DNA of 64,000 nucleotides from Clostridia bacterium (GCA_017516745.1 JAFXBF010000002.1:1-64000); one strand, 5' to 3'. Positions 18,208 through 26,760 are shown, numbered from the stretch's first letter. Numbers and translations are program-made. Notes: generated from the sequence alone by a model not told the origin.

Positions 18208-18644
18208 AATTTTTTCACCGTCATTTTTATTATCAACTTAACTTTAGGGTGACGAGTATAATCCGAACCCGCCCAAAAGCGTGACTTTTTGCGGCTTTTC
18301 GGCGTTTCGGATTTGAAAGGCGACAGCCTGTCGGCATCCTCAACATCCAAAAATCCATCAAAAATTCGCACTTTTGGGTCGCAGATTTTTTGCGAAGCGG
18401 ATTTTTGACATATCAAGGCACAAAACGCAGTAAATCCTGACGGATTTACGAGTATTTTAACGATGAGATGGCGGAAATCCGCTCGCCAAAAACGGGTTCG
18501 GATTATTCTCGCCACCTTATTATCATAACTTAATTCAGCGATAATTTCAAGAAAAAATTACATCACGTTGGTGAAATATTCTGCTGTGTTTTATGTTGCA
18601 CTCGGTTAAAAATAATATTAACTTGAATTTTGTGAGGTGATACT
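18208..18644. other. 437-base gene-free region holding a MITE-like element
   Basis: Between the divergent pdxK and small-protein genes. Most of it is the inverted-repeat element at 18248-18516. A minus-strand open frame of about 100 codons spans the element, but its sequence has no recognisable protein character. The remaining AT-rich flanks should hold the promoters of both genes. Confidence 0.6.
18248..18516. mobile_element. MITE-like element with 24-bp terminal inverted repeats
   Basis: The left end (18248-18271) and the right end (18493-18516) are inverted copies matching at 22 of 24 positions, sharing the core cgggttcggatta. The flanks carry similar stretches beginning ttattatca (18227 and 18517), which may be imperfect target-site duplications or chance. 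An internal hairpin (gtaaatcc / ggatttac at 18430-18449) is present. No transposase is encoded, so it would need one in trans. The class is inferred from structure only. Confidence 0.55.
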
Positions 18645-18830
18645 GTGAAAACGACAACAACAAAAATGGTAACAGGTCTCGGTCTCGGCCTTGTTGCAGG
18701 CGGTGCGGCAGCGGCACTCGGTGCGGCTATGATGAGTCCGTCACTTAAAAAGCAGACCCGTAAAAACGCCATGAAGGCAATGAAAACCGTCGGTACAATG
18801 ATGGACAGCGTAAATTCAATGATGAAATAA
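18645..18830 (+). CDS. small glycine-rich, probably membrane-associated protein
   Basis: 61 residues starting at GTG, with a GAGGTGA ribosome site four bases upstream that fixes the start. Residues about 8-30 form a Gly/Ala-rich hydrophobic segment (GLGLGLVAGGAAAALG) of glycine-zipper type, followed by a basic Lys/Met-rich amphipathic tail. It resembles the small YtxH-like proteins of Firmicutes but is shorter. A strong terminator follows, so it is a stand-alone small gene. Its function is unknown. Confidence 0.65.
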   Translation: MKTTTTKMVTGLGLGLVAGGAAAALGAAMMSPSLKKQTRKNAMKAMKTVGTMMDSVNSMMK

Positions 18831-18836
18831 CTTTTT

Positions 18837-18888
18837 GGGCAGCTCTTAAAATTCGTTGCACCCTGAGTTTTTAGAGCTGCCCCCTTTT
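18837..18888 (+). terminator. terminator of the small glycine-rich gene
   Basis: Fifteen-base stem arms (gggcagctcttaaaa at 18837-18851 and tttttagagctgccc at 18868-18882; one mismatch) followed by CCTTTT. Confidence 0.75.
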
Positions 18889-18958
18889 AATCTGTCAGAT
18901 TATGTTGTATAATAAAATAAAACCGCTTAACATAAACGGTAAAAGGGAGATAAGAGAA

Positions 18959-20029
18959 ATGAAAAAATCTGCTTTAATCTGCGTCTGTGTCGGCTTGCTT
19001 GTGCTCGCCGCAGGGCTTTTTGTTGCAAATAAAGACTTGCTTCTGGGGGACGGTGAAACCACCACGGGGCAGACGGTTGAAAACGCAGGCAAAGAGGAAA
19101 CGGCAACAGTCGTGCCCACAACTTTGCCGACCACCCAAACCACAACCGAAACTACTACTGAATTTACAACCGCAAAGCCAACTACGACACGCCCGAAGTT
19201 TACAAACCCTGCCTTCGTTGCGGAAAATATCACGGGCGCACCGTCTGCAAATGCAGGCACTTTCACGGGTTATATGCCTTTGAATTCCGTCAAATTTTCT
19301 GTAAATGACCCCGACAATTCAAGGGGACTGCCGACAAGCGTTATCAACCACAGCTTCGGCGTTGCCAAAGAAGGCAAGCCCCATCAGATTAGCGTTGATT
19401 CGCAGAAATTTTTTGAAACAAAGGGCTATAACGCCATAACCTATGACACAAAGTCAACCGATAAGGTGCTTTACCTTACCTTCGACTGCGGCTACGAAAA
19501 CGGCTATACGTTTAACGTTCTTGATACGCTTAAAGAAAAGAAGGTCAGCGCCGCATTTTTCTGCACGCTTGACCATATCGAGGCTGAGCCCGAGCTTATT
19601 TCACGAATGATTAAAGAAGGACACATTGTCGGCAATCACTCGGCAAATCACCCGAATTTCAGCAAAATCAGCCGCACAAAAATGGCGGAAGAAATAGCGG
19701 AATGCGACAACTTCCTTCGCAAGAATTTCGGCTATACATCGCCGTATTTCCGCTTCCCCGAGGGTGCATACACCGAAAGTGCACTTGACCTTGTTGAGTC
19801 ACTCGGCTACAAGAGTGTTTTCTGGTCGCTTGCATATTCCGACTGGGATACTTCAAAGCAAAAGGGCGCTCAGTATGCCTTCGATACCGTAACGGCACGT
19901 CTGCACCCGGGCGCAATAATTCTGCTCCATTCTGTATCAAAAGACAATGCAGAAGCGTTGGGAGATATCATAGATTACGCACTTTCACAGGGCTATGTTT
20001 TCAAGCCTCTTACAGCCCTGCCAAAATAA
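18959..20029 (+). CDS. membrane-anchored polysaccharide deacetylase, PdaA-like
   Basis: 356 residues. A single N-terminal hydrophobic helix (about 4-24) anchors or exports the protein. A Thr-rich linker follows to about residue 85, then a NodB-type deacetylase domain. The metal motif is TFDCGYENG, as in PdaA-type enzymes that have an extra segment after the usual TFDDGP. The second motif is GNHSANHP, the third is FRFPEGAYTE, and the last is LHPGAIILLHS. PdaA homologues make muramic-delta-lactam in spore cortex by acting on N-acetylmuramic acid, so a cell-wall role is likely. The ATG is preceded by a GGGAG site; a longer frame upstream is not supported. Confidence 0.88.
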   Translation: MKKSALICVCVGLLVLAAGLFVANKDLLLGDGETTTGQTVENAGKEETATVVPTTLPTTQTTTETTTEFTTAKPTTTRPKFTNPAFVAENITGAPSANAGTFTGYMPLNSVKFSVNDPDNSRGLPTSVINHSFGVAKEGKPHQISVDSQKFFETKGYNAITYDTKSTDKVLYLTFDCGYENGYTFNVLDTLKEKKVSAAFFCTLDHIEAEPELISRMIKEGHIVGNHSANHPNFSKISRTKMAEEIAECDNFLRKNFGYTSPYFRFPEGAYTESALDLVESLGYKSVFWSLAYSDWDTSKQKGAQYAFDTVTARLHPGAIILLHSVSKDNAEALGDIIDYALSQGYVFKPLTALPK

Positions 20030-20055
20030 TAAATTTGCTAAAAATAAAAATATGG

Positions 20056-20084
20056 TTGACGAGCACATCATTTTAAAGTAAAAT
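20056..20084 (+). promoter_or_regulatory. promoter of the ThuA-like gene
   Basis: TTGACG (20056-20061), 17 bases, TAAAAT (20079-20084). Confidence 0.6.
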
Positions 20085-20117
20085 AAATGTATCTAACTTG
20101 AAAAGGAAGTGCCGTCA

Positions 20118-20834
20118 ATGATTAAGGTCACGGTTTATAACGAGTATATTCATGAGGTTGAAAGCGAAGAAATAGCAGCGGTTTACCCCAAGGGTATCCA
20201 CGGCTGCATTGCAGATTTTCTCGGTACAAACGAGGATATCACCGTTAAAACGGTAACGCTTGAAACGGTTGAAGAAATTACCGATGAGCTTCTTTTTGAT
20301 ACCGATGTACTCATCTGGTGGGGTCATATGGCTCACCACCGTGTGCCCGACGAAATTTCCGAAAGAGTGTATAATCACGTTATGCGTGGCATGGGCTTTA
20401 TTGCTCTTCACTCTGCCCATTTCTCAAAGCCCTTCACACGCCTTATGGGCACAACCTGTTCGCTTTGCTGGCGTGAGGGTGACAGAGAGCGTGTATGGAC
20501 GGTTATGCCTTCTCACCCCATTGCACAGGGTATAGGCAATTACTTTGAAATTCCCGAAGAGGAAATGTACGGCGAGCGTTTTGATATTCCCACACCCGAT
20601 GAGTTGATTTTCCTCGGCTGGTTCAAGGGCGGAGAGGTTTTCCGTTCGGGCTGCTGCTGGAGCAAGGGTCTTGGCAGAATATTCTATTTCCAGCCCGGTC
20701 ACGAAAGCAACCCGACCTTCTTTATTCCTGAGGTTCAGCGCATAATCACTAACGCTGTCCGTTGGGCAAAGCCTCTTTACAGACTGCCCGAAATAGAGTG
20801 TCCGCATACTCCTTCTCCGGAAGATAATCTTTGA
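20118..20834 (+). CDS. ThuA-like family protein
   Basis: 238 residues. The alpha/beta fold resembles class I glutamine amidotransferases, as in ThuA (trehalose utilisation) proteins. The [10 protein letters not shown] stretch and [20 protein letters not shown] are characteristic, as is the late [17 protein letters not shown] three codons upstream is possible, but the ATG is better spaced from AAGGAA. Many ThuA proteins act on sugar derivatives such as 3-keto sugars, but no partner gene is next to this one. It has its own promoter. Confidence 0.82.
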   Translation: MIKVTVYNEYIHEVESEEIAAVYPKGIHGCIADFLGTNEDITVKTVTLETVEEITDELLFDTDVLIWWGHMAHHRVPDEISERVYNHVMRGMGFIALHSAHFSKPFTRLMGTTCSLCWREGDRERVWTVMPSHPIAQGIGNYFEIPEEEMYGERFDIPTPDELIFLGWFKGGEVFRSGCCWSKGLGRIFYFQPGHESNPTFFIPEVQRIITNAVRWAKPLYRLPEIECPHTPSPEDNL

Positions 20835-20845
20835 TAAAATAAAAA

Positions 20846-20878
20846 ATCCTGCATCTTTAGTTTGTGGAGATGCAGGAT
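20846..20878. terminator. strong hairpin between the ThuA-like and lipoprotein genes
   Basis: Perfect 11-bp stem (atcctgcatct / agatgcaggat) with an 11-base loop. The A-run is on the left, so a U-tract would only follow on a minus-strand transcript. For the plus-strand genes it is a weak terminator or an attenuating hairpin. Confidence 0.45.
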
Positions 20879-20917
20879 ATTCAGCGATATAAAGCATTTA
20901 CTTTGAGGTGTCAATCT

Positions 20918-21688
20918 ATGAAAAAACCAATTTTTGCCGTGTGTGCTCTCGCTTTGGCGGTATCGTGCACGTTTGCCGGCTGCGGCGGTAATAATAATCA
21001 GCGGCAGGAGCCCGTAAGCACAACCAGCTTTGAGGAGCTGCGCTCATATTATGATGAACTTGCCAAGGGAGAAATCAAGCAGGAGATAGCGACGACCGAG
21101 GCAAGGAGCAAGTATTATTCCTTTGAGGGTGACGAAAACCTGCTTCCTCCCGGCGTTTACGACAAGCTTGAAGATATCGTATACAAAACCTACAGCAGAA
21201 TTTACGGCAAATACGGTACGGAGTATACCACGCCTAAAATAACAATCTACATAGATGCCGCATATTCGGGTAAGGGTGCAAACTACACCTCGGGCAAAAA
21301 AATATACATTAACCCCAACTGGTTTGTCGATAACCCCGACGATTACGACAGCATAATATCTGCGCTTATGGGTACTGTTCAGTCCTATAATGCATCAGCG
21401 CCCGACTGGCTCAAAAGCTCAATCAAGGCCTATGTCCGTGACCAGTTCCGCAGTTCGTATGCGGACAAGAACTGGTTTGTCACGACCTCTTACGAAGGTG
21501 TTTCCTACGAAGAGGGCGATGTTCACGGTGCAGCCTTCCTCAAGTGGATAAACTCCACAACCGATACGGATTTTGTATACCGCCTCAACAGAGCTTTGCA
21601 GGACGGCTCATATAAAGAAGAATTCTGGAAGGATGAAACAGGGCTTACCCTCGGTCAGCTCTGGGCGAGCTTTCAGAAAAACAGCTGA
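20918..21688 (+). CDS. BSP-like lipoprotein lacking the HEXXH zinc motif
   Basis: 256 residues from MKKPIFAV, with a lipoprotein signal (lipobox TFAG before Cys near residue 20). The C-terminal 150 residues follow the plan of plant/bacterial basic secretory proteins (BSP, a metallopeptidase-like family): a strand followed by YTSGKKIYINPNWF, a helix, PDWLKSSIKAYVRDQ, GAAFLKWI, FVYRLNRALQDG, FWKDETGLTLGQLW. In active members the helix carries HEXXH. Here the same position reads SALMGTVQSY, so the zinc ligands are gone and peptidase activity is unlikely. It is the first gene of a three-gene operon. A binding role in the envelope is inference. Confidence 0.65.
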   Translation: MKKPIFAVCALALAVSCTFAGCGGNNNQRQEPVSTTSFEELRSYYDELAKGEIKQEIATTEARSKYYSFEGDENLLPPGVYDKLEDIVYKTYSRIYGKYGTEYTTPKITIYIDAAYSGKGANYTSGKKIYINPNWFVDNPDDYDSIISALMGTVQSYNASAPDWLKSSIKAYVRDQFRSSYADKNWFVTTSYEGVSYEEGDVHGAAFLKWINSTTDTDFVYRLNRALQDGSYKEEFWKDETGLTLGQLWASFQKNS

Positions 21689-21716
21689 TAATTAAGATTT
21701 TGAAAGGAAAATTACT

Positions 21717-22835
21717 ATGGTTTCCAATCTTTTTGATATCGAGGAAATTAAGTCACAGTATAATTTCAAAGGCGAATACTACGATTTTGATATTCTCAAC
21801 AACGGTCATATCAACAACACCTATGTCCTTAATTTCGATTACAAGGGCTGTGAGAAATCCTATGTTCTCCAGCAGATAAATACTGCTGTTTTCAAAAATC
21901 CCGAAGAGCTTATGCGCAACTATGTCGGCGTTACGGATTTTGTGCGCAATAAGGTCATTGAGGCAGGCGGAAATCCGCTTCGAGAGTCGGTCAAGGTCTA
22001 CTATACCAAGGATGGTAAGCCCTATTATCTCGACAAATCGGGCAGATACTGGCGTGTTATAAACTATGTCATAAATACTGTCAGCTACAATTTTCCCGAC
22101 AATACCGAAATCTGCCGTAAGGCAGGTAAAACCTTCGGCAATTTCCAGAAGCTGCTTGCGGATTATCCTGCCGAGGAGCTTTGTGAAACTATACCCAATT
22201 TCCACAATACCGTGTCCCGTTACAACGACTTTATAAAGGCTGTTGAAGAGGATAAGGCAGGCAGAGTTGCCGAAGTGACAAAGGAAATCGAGTTTGTTAA
22301 AGCACGCAAAAAGGATTGTTCCGTGCTTCTCGACCTGCTCGAAAAAGGTGAACTTCCGCTTCGTGTAACACATAATGATACAAAGCTGAACAATGTCCTG
22401 TTTGACAAAAAAACGGGTGAAGGAATCTGCGTTATCGACCTCGATACCGTTATGCCGGGTCTTTCTCTCTACGATTTTGGCGACAGTCTGCGTTTTGCAG
22501 GTAACACGGCGGATGAGGACGAAAAGGATCTCTCAAAGGTCAGATTTAATGCCGAAATTTACCGCAGCTATACCGAGGGCTATCTTTCGGCAGCAGGTGA
22601 CAGTCTCACACCTGCGGAGATTTATTATCTTCCCTTCTCTGTAAAGCTTATGACGCTTGAATGCGGCATACGCTTCCTTACCGACTATCTCAACGGCGAT
22701 GTTTATTTCAGAATCAGCCGTCCGGAGCATAACCTTGACCGTTGCAGGACACAGTTCAAGCTGGTCGAGGAGATCGAGGAAAAATATATGGAGCTTATGG
22801 GTATAACCCAGCTTATCTGTGAGCATCTCAAGTAA
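21717..22835 (+). CDS. N-acetylhexosamine 1-kinase-like phosphotransferase
   Basis: 372 residues of the APH/choline-kinase fold. The catalytic loop THNDTKLNNVLFD and the metal-binding IDLDTVMPGLSLYDFGDSLRF closely follow the pattern of NahK (N-acetylhexosamine 1-kinase of the lacto-N-biose/galacto-N-biose pathway). NahK-like proteins are also annotated as homoserine-kinase-II-like phosphotransferases. It would phosphorylate GlcNAc or GalNAc at C1, fitting a gut organism using mucin or milk glycans. The phosphorylase and uridylyltransferase partners of that pathway are not here. It starts 28 bases after the BSP-like lipoprotein. Confidence 0.75.
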   Translation: MVSNLFDIEEIKSQYNFKGEYYDFDILNNGHINNTYVLNFDYKGCEKSYVLQQINTAVFKNPEELMRNYVGVTDFVRNKVIEAGGNPLRESVKVYYTKDGKPYYLDKSGRYWRVINYVINTVSYNFPDNTEICRKAGKTFGNFQKLLADYPAEELCETIPNFHNTVSRYNDFIKAVEEDKAGRVAEVTKEIEFVKARKKDCSVLLDLLEKGELPLRVTHNDTKLNNVLFDKKTGEGICVIDLDTVMPGLSLYDFGDSLRFAGNTADEDEKDLSKVRFNAEIYRSYTEGYLSAAGDSLTPAEIYYLPFSVKLMTLECGIRFLTDYLNGDVYFRISRPEHNLDRCRTQFKLVEEIEEKYMELMGITQLICEHLK

Positions 22836-22860
22836 AACCGATAATACGGAGGCAATAGTC

Positions 22861-23697
22861 TTGCTTAAAAAAGCGTTGATTTGTTTTGGCAGTGCCGTGG
22901 GTCTGCTTGTGCTTTGCCTGCTTCTTTTTGTGTTTAAGGGCAGTGACGAGGTGACCTTTTTTCAGCGGCAGAATATAAATCAGTTTCTGGCGTCTGTGCC
23001 TTTTGAGCAGGATGCGGGCGGCAACAATATAATTATGCCCGTTGCCGTTGCTTCGGGTACGGATGACTATCCCTGCGATACCTTTCTCGGTGCACGAAAT
23101 CAGATTGACTACGCTACCGGCTATGTTGAGGTAAAGGTTGCCGTAACACCCGAAAACGAGGTTGTTCTTGCTGAAGGTCTCACTTCCTACGACGAGGAAA
23201 AATCCGTGCGTCTGAGCCGTGTGATAGCACAGCTCAGCGAGGAATATGAGGACTGCGGCATCGTTATTGAACTGAGTGAATACAGCCGACTGAGTTATCT
23301 CAACGCCGTGCTTGTAAGCCGTGAAATGGTAATAAAATCGGTTATAACGGGTGTCCACGAAAACGCCGTTTCCTATATCAAGGGCTTCTTTCCGCAGACG
23401 AGAGTGCTCTGCGATTATGACGGCAAAAACCGCCTGAGCCTTGCCGAAATCCGTGCCGCAGGTGCAGACGGAATACTCTGCACGGGCGAAGCGTTTAACA
23501 GCTCTCTTGCCGAAAAGGCGAAAGAGGAAGGCTTGCTTGTCTGGGTGGATTGCGGCAGCGATGTTTATGCAACCGTATGCGCAATGAAATTCGGTGCAGA
23601 CGGCATAATTTCAGACAGACCCGAGTTCATTTCCGCCATGCGTATGTGGTGGAGCAAGGACGCCTTTGAAGAAGCGGTGAAGATCTCAAAAGAATAA
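22861..23697 (+). CDS. membrane-anchored GDPD-like protein, probably inactive
   Basis: 278 residues from a TTG start chosen because GGAGG lies eight bases upstream; a GTG 14 codons earlier lacks such a site. One N-terminal membrane helix is followed by a TIM-barrel-like domain. Its C-terminal strands (GADGILCTGE, LLVWVDC, MKFGADGIISDRPEF) fit glycerophosphodiester phosphodiesterases. The catalytic N-terminal motifs are degraded: the HRG region reads GARNQIDYATG, the ExD pair is EVK, and the HD is replaced around LAEG. Loss of the general acid/base histidines suggests a non-catalytic role. Last gene of its operon, ending at a good terminator. Confidence 0.65.
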   Translation: MLKKALICFGSAVGLLVLCLLLFVFKGSDEVTFFQRQNINQFLASVPFEQDAGGNNIIMPVAVASGTDDYPCDTFLGARNQIDYATGYVEVKVAVTPENEVVLAEGLTSYDEEKSVRLSRVIAQLSEEYEDCGIVIELSEYSRLSYLNAVLVSREMVIKSVITGVHENAVSYIKGFFPQTRVLCDYDGKNRLSLAEIRAAGADGILCTGEAFNSSLAEKAKEEGLLVWVDCGSDVYATVCAMKFGADGIISDRPEFISAMRMWWSKDAFEEAVKISKE

Positions 23698-23713
23698 AAA
23701 AATCAGTGTTTTG

Positions 23714-23749
23714 CTGTGTCCGGCTGCGGTCGGACGCAGTATTTTTTTT
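23714..23749 (+). terminator. terminator after the GDPD-like gene
   Basis: Nine-base-pair stem (ctgtgtccg / cggacgcag, one G-U pair), an eight-base loop and a run of eight T residues (23742-23749). Confidence 0.85.
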
Positions 23750-23881
23750 GTCCGAACGTAAAGATTGTATATTATGACGGAGTCTGAAATACCGCTTTGT
23801 GCAAGTTTAACAGACTAAAGTGATTAATTTCTGCCTATTGCATAAAGTTACAAAAAAGTAAAAAAATACACTGTTTTCCCG

Positions 23882-23910
23882 TTGACAAAAATATTGCATA
23901 GTGATACAAT
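23882..23910 (+). promoter_or_regulatory. promoter of the EAL-like gene
   Basis: TTGACA (23882-23887), a 17-base spacer and TACAAT (23905-23910), leaving an AT-rich leader of about 70 bases before the ATG. I see no c-di-GMP riboswitch-like conserved bases in the leader. Confidence 0.7.
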
Positions 23911-23987
23911 CTGTAGTGTGTATTATTATTTCTTTATATATAATAATTATATATAGATAATTTCTTTATTAAGGGGTCGGGCTACAA

Positions 23988-24785
23988 ATGGAAGAAAACA
24001 AAACTCTTTCCGCTCAGCAGGGCGAAACTCAGGCTAAAAAGTCCACGGGCGGCAGACGCATACGCCCCATGGTGCTTATGTTTGAGCCTGTGTTTGACAA
24101 CAACCTCAATATGGCTCTCGATTATGCCGCTACGGTAGTAATCAACGACAGCAAGATGGGCGTTATGCTTCCCGAGTATTACAGCCCCGTTGCAGAAAAG
24201 AGCAACCGCATCTGCGAGATTAACCGCTGGGCTGTCGAAGAGTGCTGCGATGTTCTCAAAAGAGCCGATGCAAGAGACGCAAGCATCAACAGCTTTATTC
24301 TCGACCTTTCGGTCAAGTACCTTGCAAAGCCCTACTTCTGCACACAGATTTTGAAAATCCTCGAAAAGAAGGAAGTTGAGGCCGATAAGTTCTGCTTCAG
24401 CATTTCGGAAAACATCTACGCTACCGAAAGCGAGCAGGTCAAAAAGAACATCGCCGAAATGCGTGAGCACGGTGCCTTCTTTACGATTGATGACCTCGGC
24501 GTTGAATACACCTCAATGTCCAATCTCTCACAGTACGAGGTCGATTACATAGGAATCAACCGCAAGATGATAGAACCCATTAATCCCGAGCTTTATGAGG
24601 ATGAGGACAGACCGAGAATAGTCGTCCAGGGTCTTGTGGATTTCGCCAAGAAGCTCGGCGTCAAAACAATTGCCGACGGTGTAGACACTCCCGAGCTTGC
24701 TGCCCTTCTCACAAAAATGGGTGTGCGCAGGCTCAAGGGCAAAAACTACTGCACAGACCTCTGGGACGAAAAGAAAATCAAATAA
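23988..24785 (+). CDS. degenerate EAL-domain protein, likely no phosphodiesterase activity
   Basis: 265 residues. The whole protein is an EAL domain without sensor or membrane segment. Landmarks are FEPVF at 32-36, the LPEYYSPVAE helix start, FSISENIYATE (about 137-147), IDDLGVEYTSMSNL (about 167-180) and TIADGVDT. Several residues needed to hydrolyse c-di-GMP are replaced. The EALLR position reads DYAAT (44-48), the metal Asn of NLS is Asp, the KID lysine is missing (YIGIN), and AEGVET is ADGVDT. Such proteins usually bind c-di-GMP or a partner rather than cut it. It lies just before the SipW/TasA-type surface locus and may regulate it; that link is inference. Confidence 0.75.
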   Translation: MEENKTLSAQQGETQAKKSTGGRRIRPMVLMFEPVFDNNLNMALDYAATVVINDSKMGVMLPEYYSPVAEKSNRICEINRWAVEECCDVLKRADARDASINSFILDLSVKYLAKPYFCTQILKILEKKEVEADKFCFSISENIYATESEQVKKNIAEMREHGAFFTIDDLGVEYTSMSNLSQYEVDYIGINRKMIEPINPELYEDEDRPRIVVQGLVDFAKKLGVKTIADGVDTPELAALLTKMGVRRLKGKNYCTDLWDEKKIK

Positions 24786-24885
24786 CCATTAGTAGGGGAC
24801 GGCGTCCTCGTGAAAATGCAAAATGCAAAGTGCAAAATGCAGAATTGAGGGTCGCTTCGCTCCGATTATAATTACGAATTTCTCG
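24786..24885. repeat. dispersed intergenic repeat, copy 2
   Basis: Contains gcaaaatgcaaagtgcaaaa followed by gagggtcgcttcgctccg, which is the reverse complement of the repeat at 1-150. It separates the EAL-like gene from the first surface-locus gene. Confidence 0.6.
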
Positions 24886-24902
24886 ATTGGGAGATGAAAG
24901 CA

Positions 24903-25775
24903 TTGGCAAGAAAGAAAAAAGAAACGGCTCAGCCCGAACAGCCCGTTAACAACGGCTTTGTTGAAGGCGCAAGCGGTCCGTATATCCCGGCTCTTACTCC
25001 GGATGATATGGATAAGTACGATGTAAATACAACCGCCGAAACAGTCTATAAACGAAACTGGTTAATCAGAATTCTGGCTATCATCGTCGGCGTGCTCATA
25101 CTTCTTCTCGGTATCGGATATGCCTGTACCTCGGTTATCAACAGCGCAGGCCGCTTCACCGTCAGTATGACGGGTAACCTCTACGGTATCCAGCTTGTAG
25201 ATAACGAGAAGTTTGAAAACCCCACGCTGACTCTCTACGGCTCAGCGGTTGAAAATATGGACAATATCACAAAGCACTGGCTGCTCAACAAAAACGGCGA
25301 GCTCGGCGACGACCCCGTTTATAACAGCTACGCAGATATTGACAAGGTCTACGGTGACCACAACGGTACAAACTACCTCGCCTATACCTTCTCGGTGCGC
25401 AACGGCGGCGAAGCCGTTCCGGGCGGTGAGGATGCAACGGTTGATTACCTGGCAAGTCTTGAAGTAGTCACAGCCTACAAGGGCGCAGACGAAGCAATAC
25501 GAGTCATGGTTTTCATAAACGGTAAACCCACTACATACGCAAAGCCCCGGGTTACCGACGGCAAAAAGGAAACATTCGAAGCGGACAAAAACTTCATATC
25601 CGACACAATGGTTATGCAGTACACCCGCAAGAACTTCAAGGTAGACCAAAGTGACAGATATACTGTCGTCGTCTGGCTTGAGGGCGAAGATCCTGAATGT
25701 GTCAACGACATTATGGGAGGTGAAGTCAAACTCAAGATGACCCTTGAGGTTCTTGACAGAGAAAAGGCCGATTAA
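24903..25775 (+). CDS. membrane-anchored surface protein of the SipW/TasA-type locus
   Basis: 290 residues. I prefer the TTG start (protein beginning ARKKKETAQ) because GGGAG lies about nine bases upstream; an ATG three codons earlier abuts that site. A Pro/Glu-rich cytoplasmic segment of about 50 residues precedes one membrane helix (about 53-77: WLIRILAIIVGVLILLLGIG). The external domain is about 210 residues of predicted beta strands. It ends in a VVVWLEGEDPEC block that recurs in the next two TasA-like proteins. There is no AWF-type cleavage site, so it probably stays in the membrane and could act as an assembly base, by analogy with TapA. The function is inferred from neighbours. Confidence 0.6.
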   Translation: MARKKKETAQPEQPVNNGFVEGASGPYIPALTPDDMDKYDVNTTAETVYKRNWLIRILAIIVGVLILLLGIGYACTSVINSAGRFTVSMTGNLYGIQLVDNEKFENPTLTLYGSAVENMDNITKHWLLNKNGELGDDPVYNSYADIDKVYGDHNGTNYLAYTFSVRNGGEAVPGGEDATVDYLASLEVVTAYKGADEAIRVMVFINGKPTTYAKPRVTDGKKETFEADKNFISDTMVMQYTRKNFKVDQSDRYTVVVWLEGEDPECVNDIMGGEVKLKMTLEVLDREKAD

Positions 25776-25909
25776 GTTGGGGGAGACTTATTAAAGCCGA
25801 TTTTCAGTCACAGGGTTTGATTTTATCAACCGCAATAGTCGAAAACACTTTGGATAAAATGTGTTTCTAATCCCTAAAAAAACACTACTCTTAAATGGAG
25901 GAAAAAACT

Positions 25910-26716
25910 ATGAAAAAACGTTCACTCGTGGCAGCACTTGCGATGCTCATGGTATCCGCAATTGTTCTCACATCATCCACCTACGCATGGTTCGCAACCG
26001 GTACAACAGCTAAGGTTTCCGGTATCAGCGCACAGGTAAGCAACACATCCGGTAACATCACAATCTCTGCTGATGGTACAAACTACTCAACAACTCTTGA
26101 GTATGCTGCTTTCCAGGGTCAGGCAGGTAACTTTACTCCTGCTGATTTCTCACCCGTATCATTCGACCCCATCAACCAGGCTTTCATCGCAGGTAGCATT
26201 GCTCAGGGCGAGGATGCAGGCGACACAGCTACATTCGGCAAGCTCGTCTTCAATCCCGCAACAGCTACAAACGATAACGGAAAGTTCATCAAGATGAAGG
26301 TTTATGTTAAGGCTTCTGTTGATTGCACAGTTAACGTTGCTGCTGATATGTCAGGTTCTACATATCAGTTTATCTACGGTGCAATCTTTGAGGATGACAA
26401 CACAACAAACTACAAGGTTTACAACACAGCTTCCAGAACTTATGTTCCTGTTCTCCAGGCAACAGCAGGTATTGACGTTGACACAGACGGTATCATGGAA
26501 TCCACAGATACCCTTACTGACGGCGCAACACCTTACAACGCTCTTGCAGCTGAGGCTGTCACAACCTCAACAAGCGATGTAGTTTCTCTCAGCCTCTCAG
26601 CTGACCAGCCCAAGACAATCACACTCTACGTATGGGCAGAAGGTAACGATGCTCTTTGCGTAGGTAACATTGCTTCTCAGGCTTGTGCAGTTGCTCTCAA
26701 CTTCACAAAGGTCTAA
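25910..26716 (+). CDS. TasA/camelysin-like secreted protein with SipW-type signal peptide
   Basis: 268 residues from MKKRSLV; GGAGG eight bases upstream excludes the slightly longer frame. The N-terminus is a SipW-cognate signal peptide: basic start, hydrophobic core, then SSTYAWFATG near residues 22-31. The mature protein is rich in Thr, Ser, Ala and Gly, poor in Lys/Arg, and strand-rich, as expected for a filament or matrix subunit. It ends with LYVWAEGNDALC, matching the C-terminal motif of its two neighbours. A very GC-rich hairpin follows the gene. The signal class is clear; the filament role is by analogy with TasA. Confidence 0.75.
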   Translation: MKKRSLVAALAMLMVSAIVLTSSTYAWFATGTTAKVSGISAQVSNTSGNITISADGTNYSTTLEYAAFQGQAGNFTPADFSPVSFDPINQAFIAGSIAQGEDAGDTATFGKLVFNPATATNDNGKFIKMKVYVKASVDCTVNVAADMSGSTYQFIYGAIFEDDNTTNYKVYNTASRTYVPVLQATAGIDVDTDGIMESTDTLTDGATPYNALAAEAVTTSTSDVVSLSLSADQPKTITLYVWAEGNDALCVGNIASQACAVALNFTKV

Positions 26717-26760
26717 TTTTAACCTATATTACTTAGTTTCAGTTAATTAAACTGATTTTG

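Noticed and set aside
18204-18515. Minus-strand open frame of about 100 codons in the pdxK upstream region
   Set aside because: It spans the inverted-repeat element from end to end, has no ribosome site and no protein-like pattern, so it is probably a by-product of the element.
23911-23987. c-di-GMP riboswitch in the leader of the EAL-like gene
   Set aside because: The leader is very AT-rich and lacks the conserved GEMM-type bases and paired stems.
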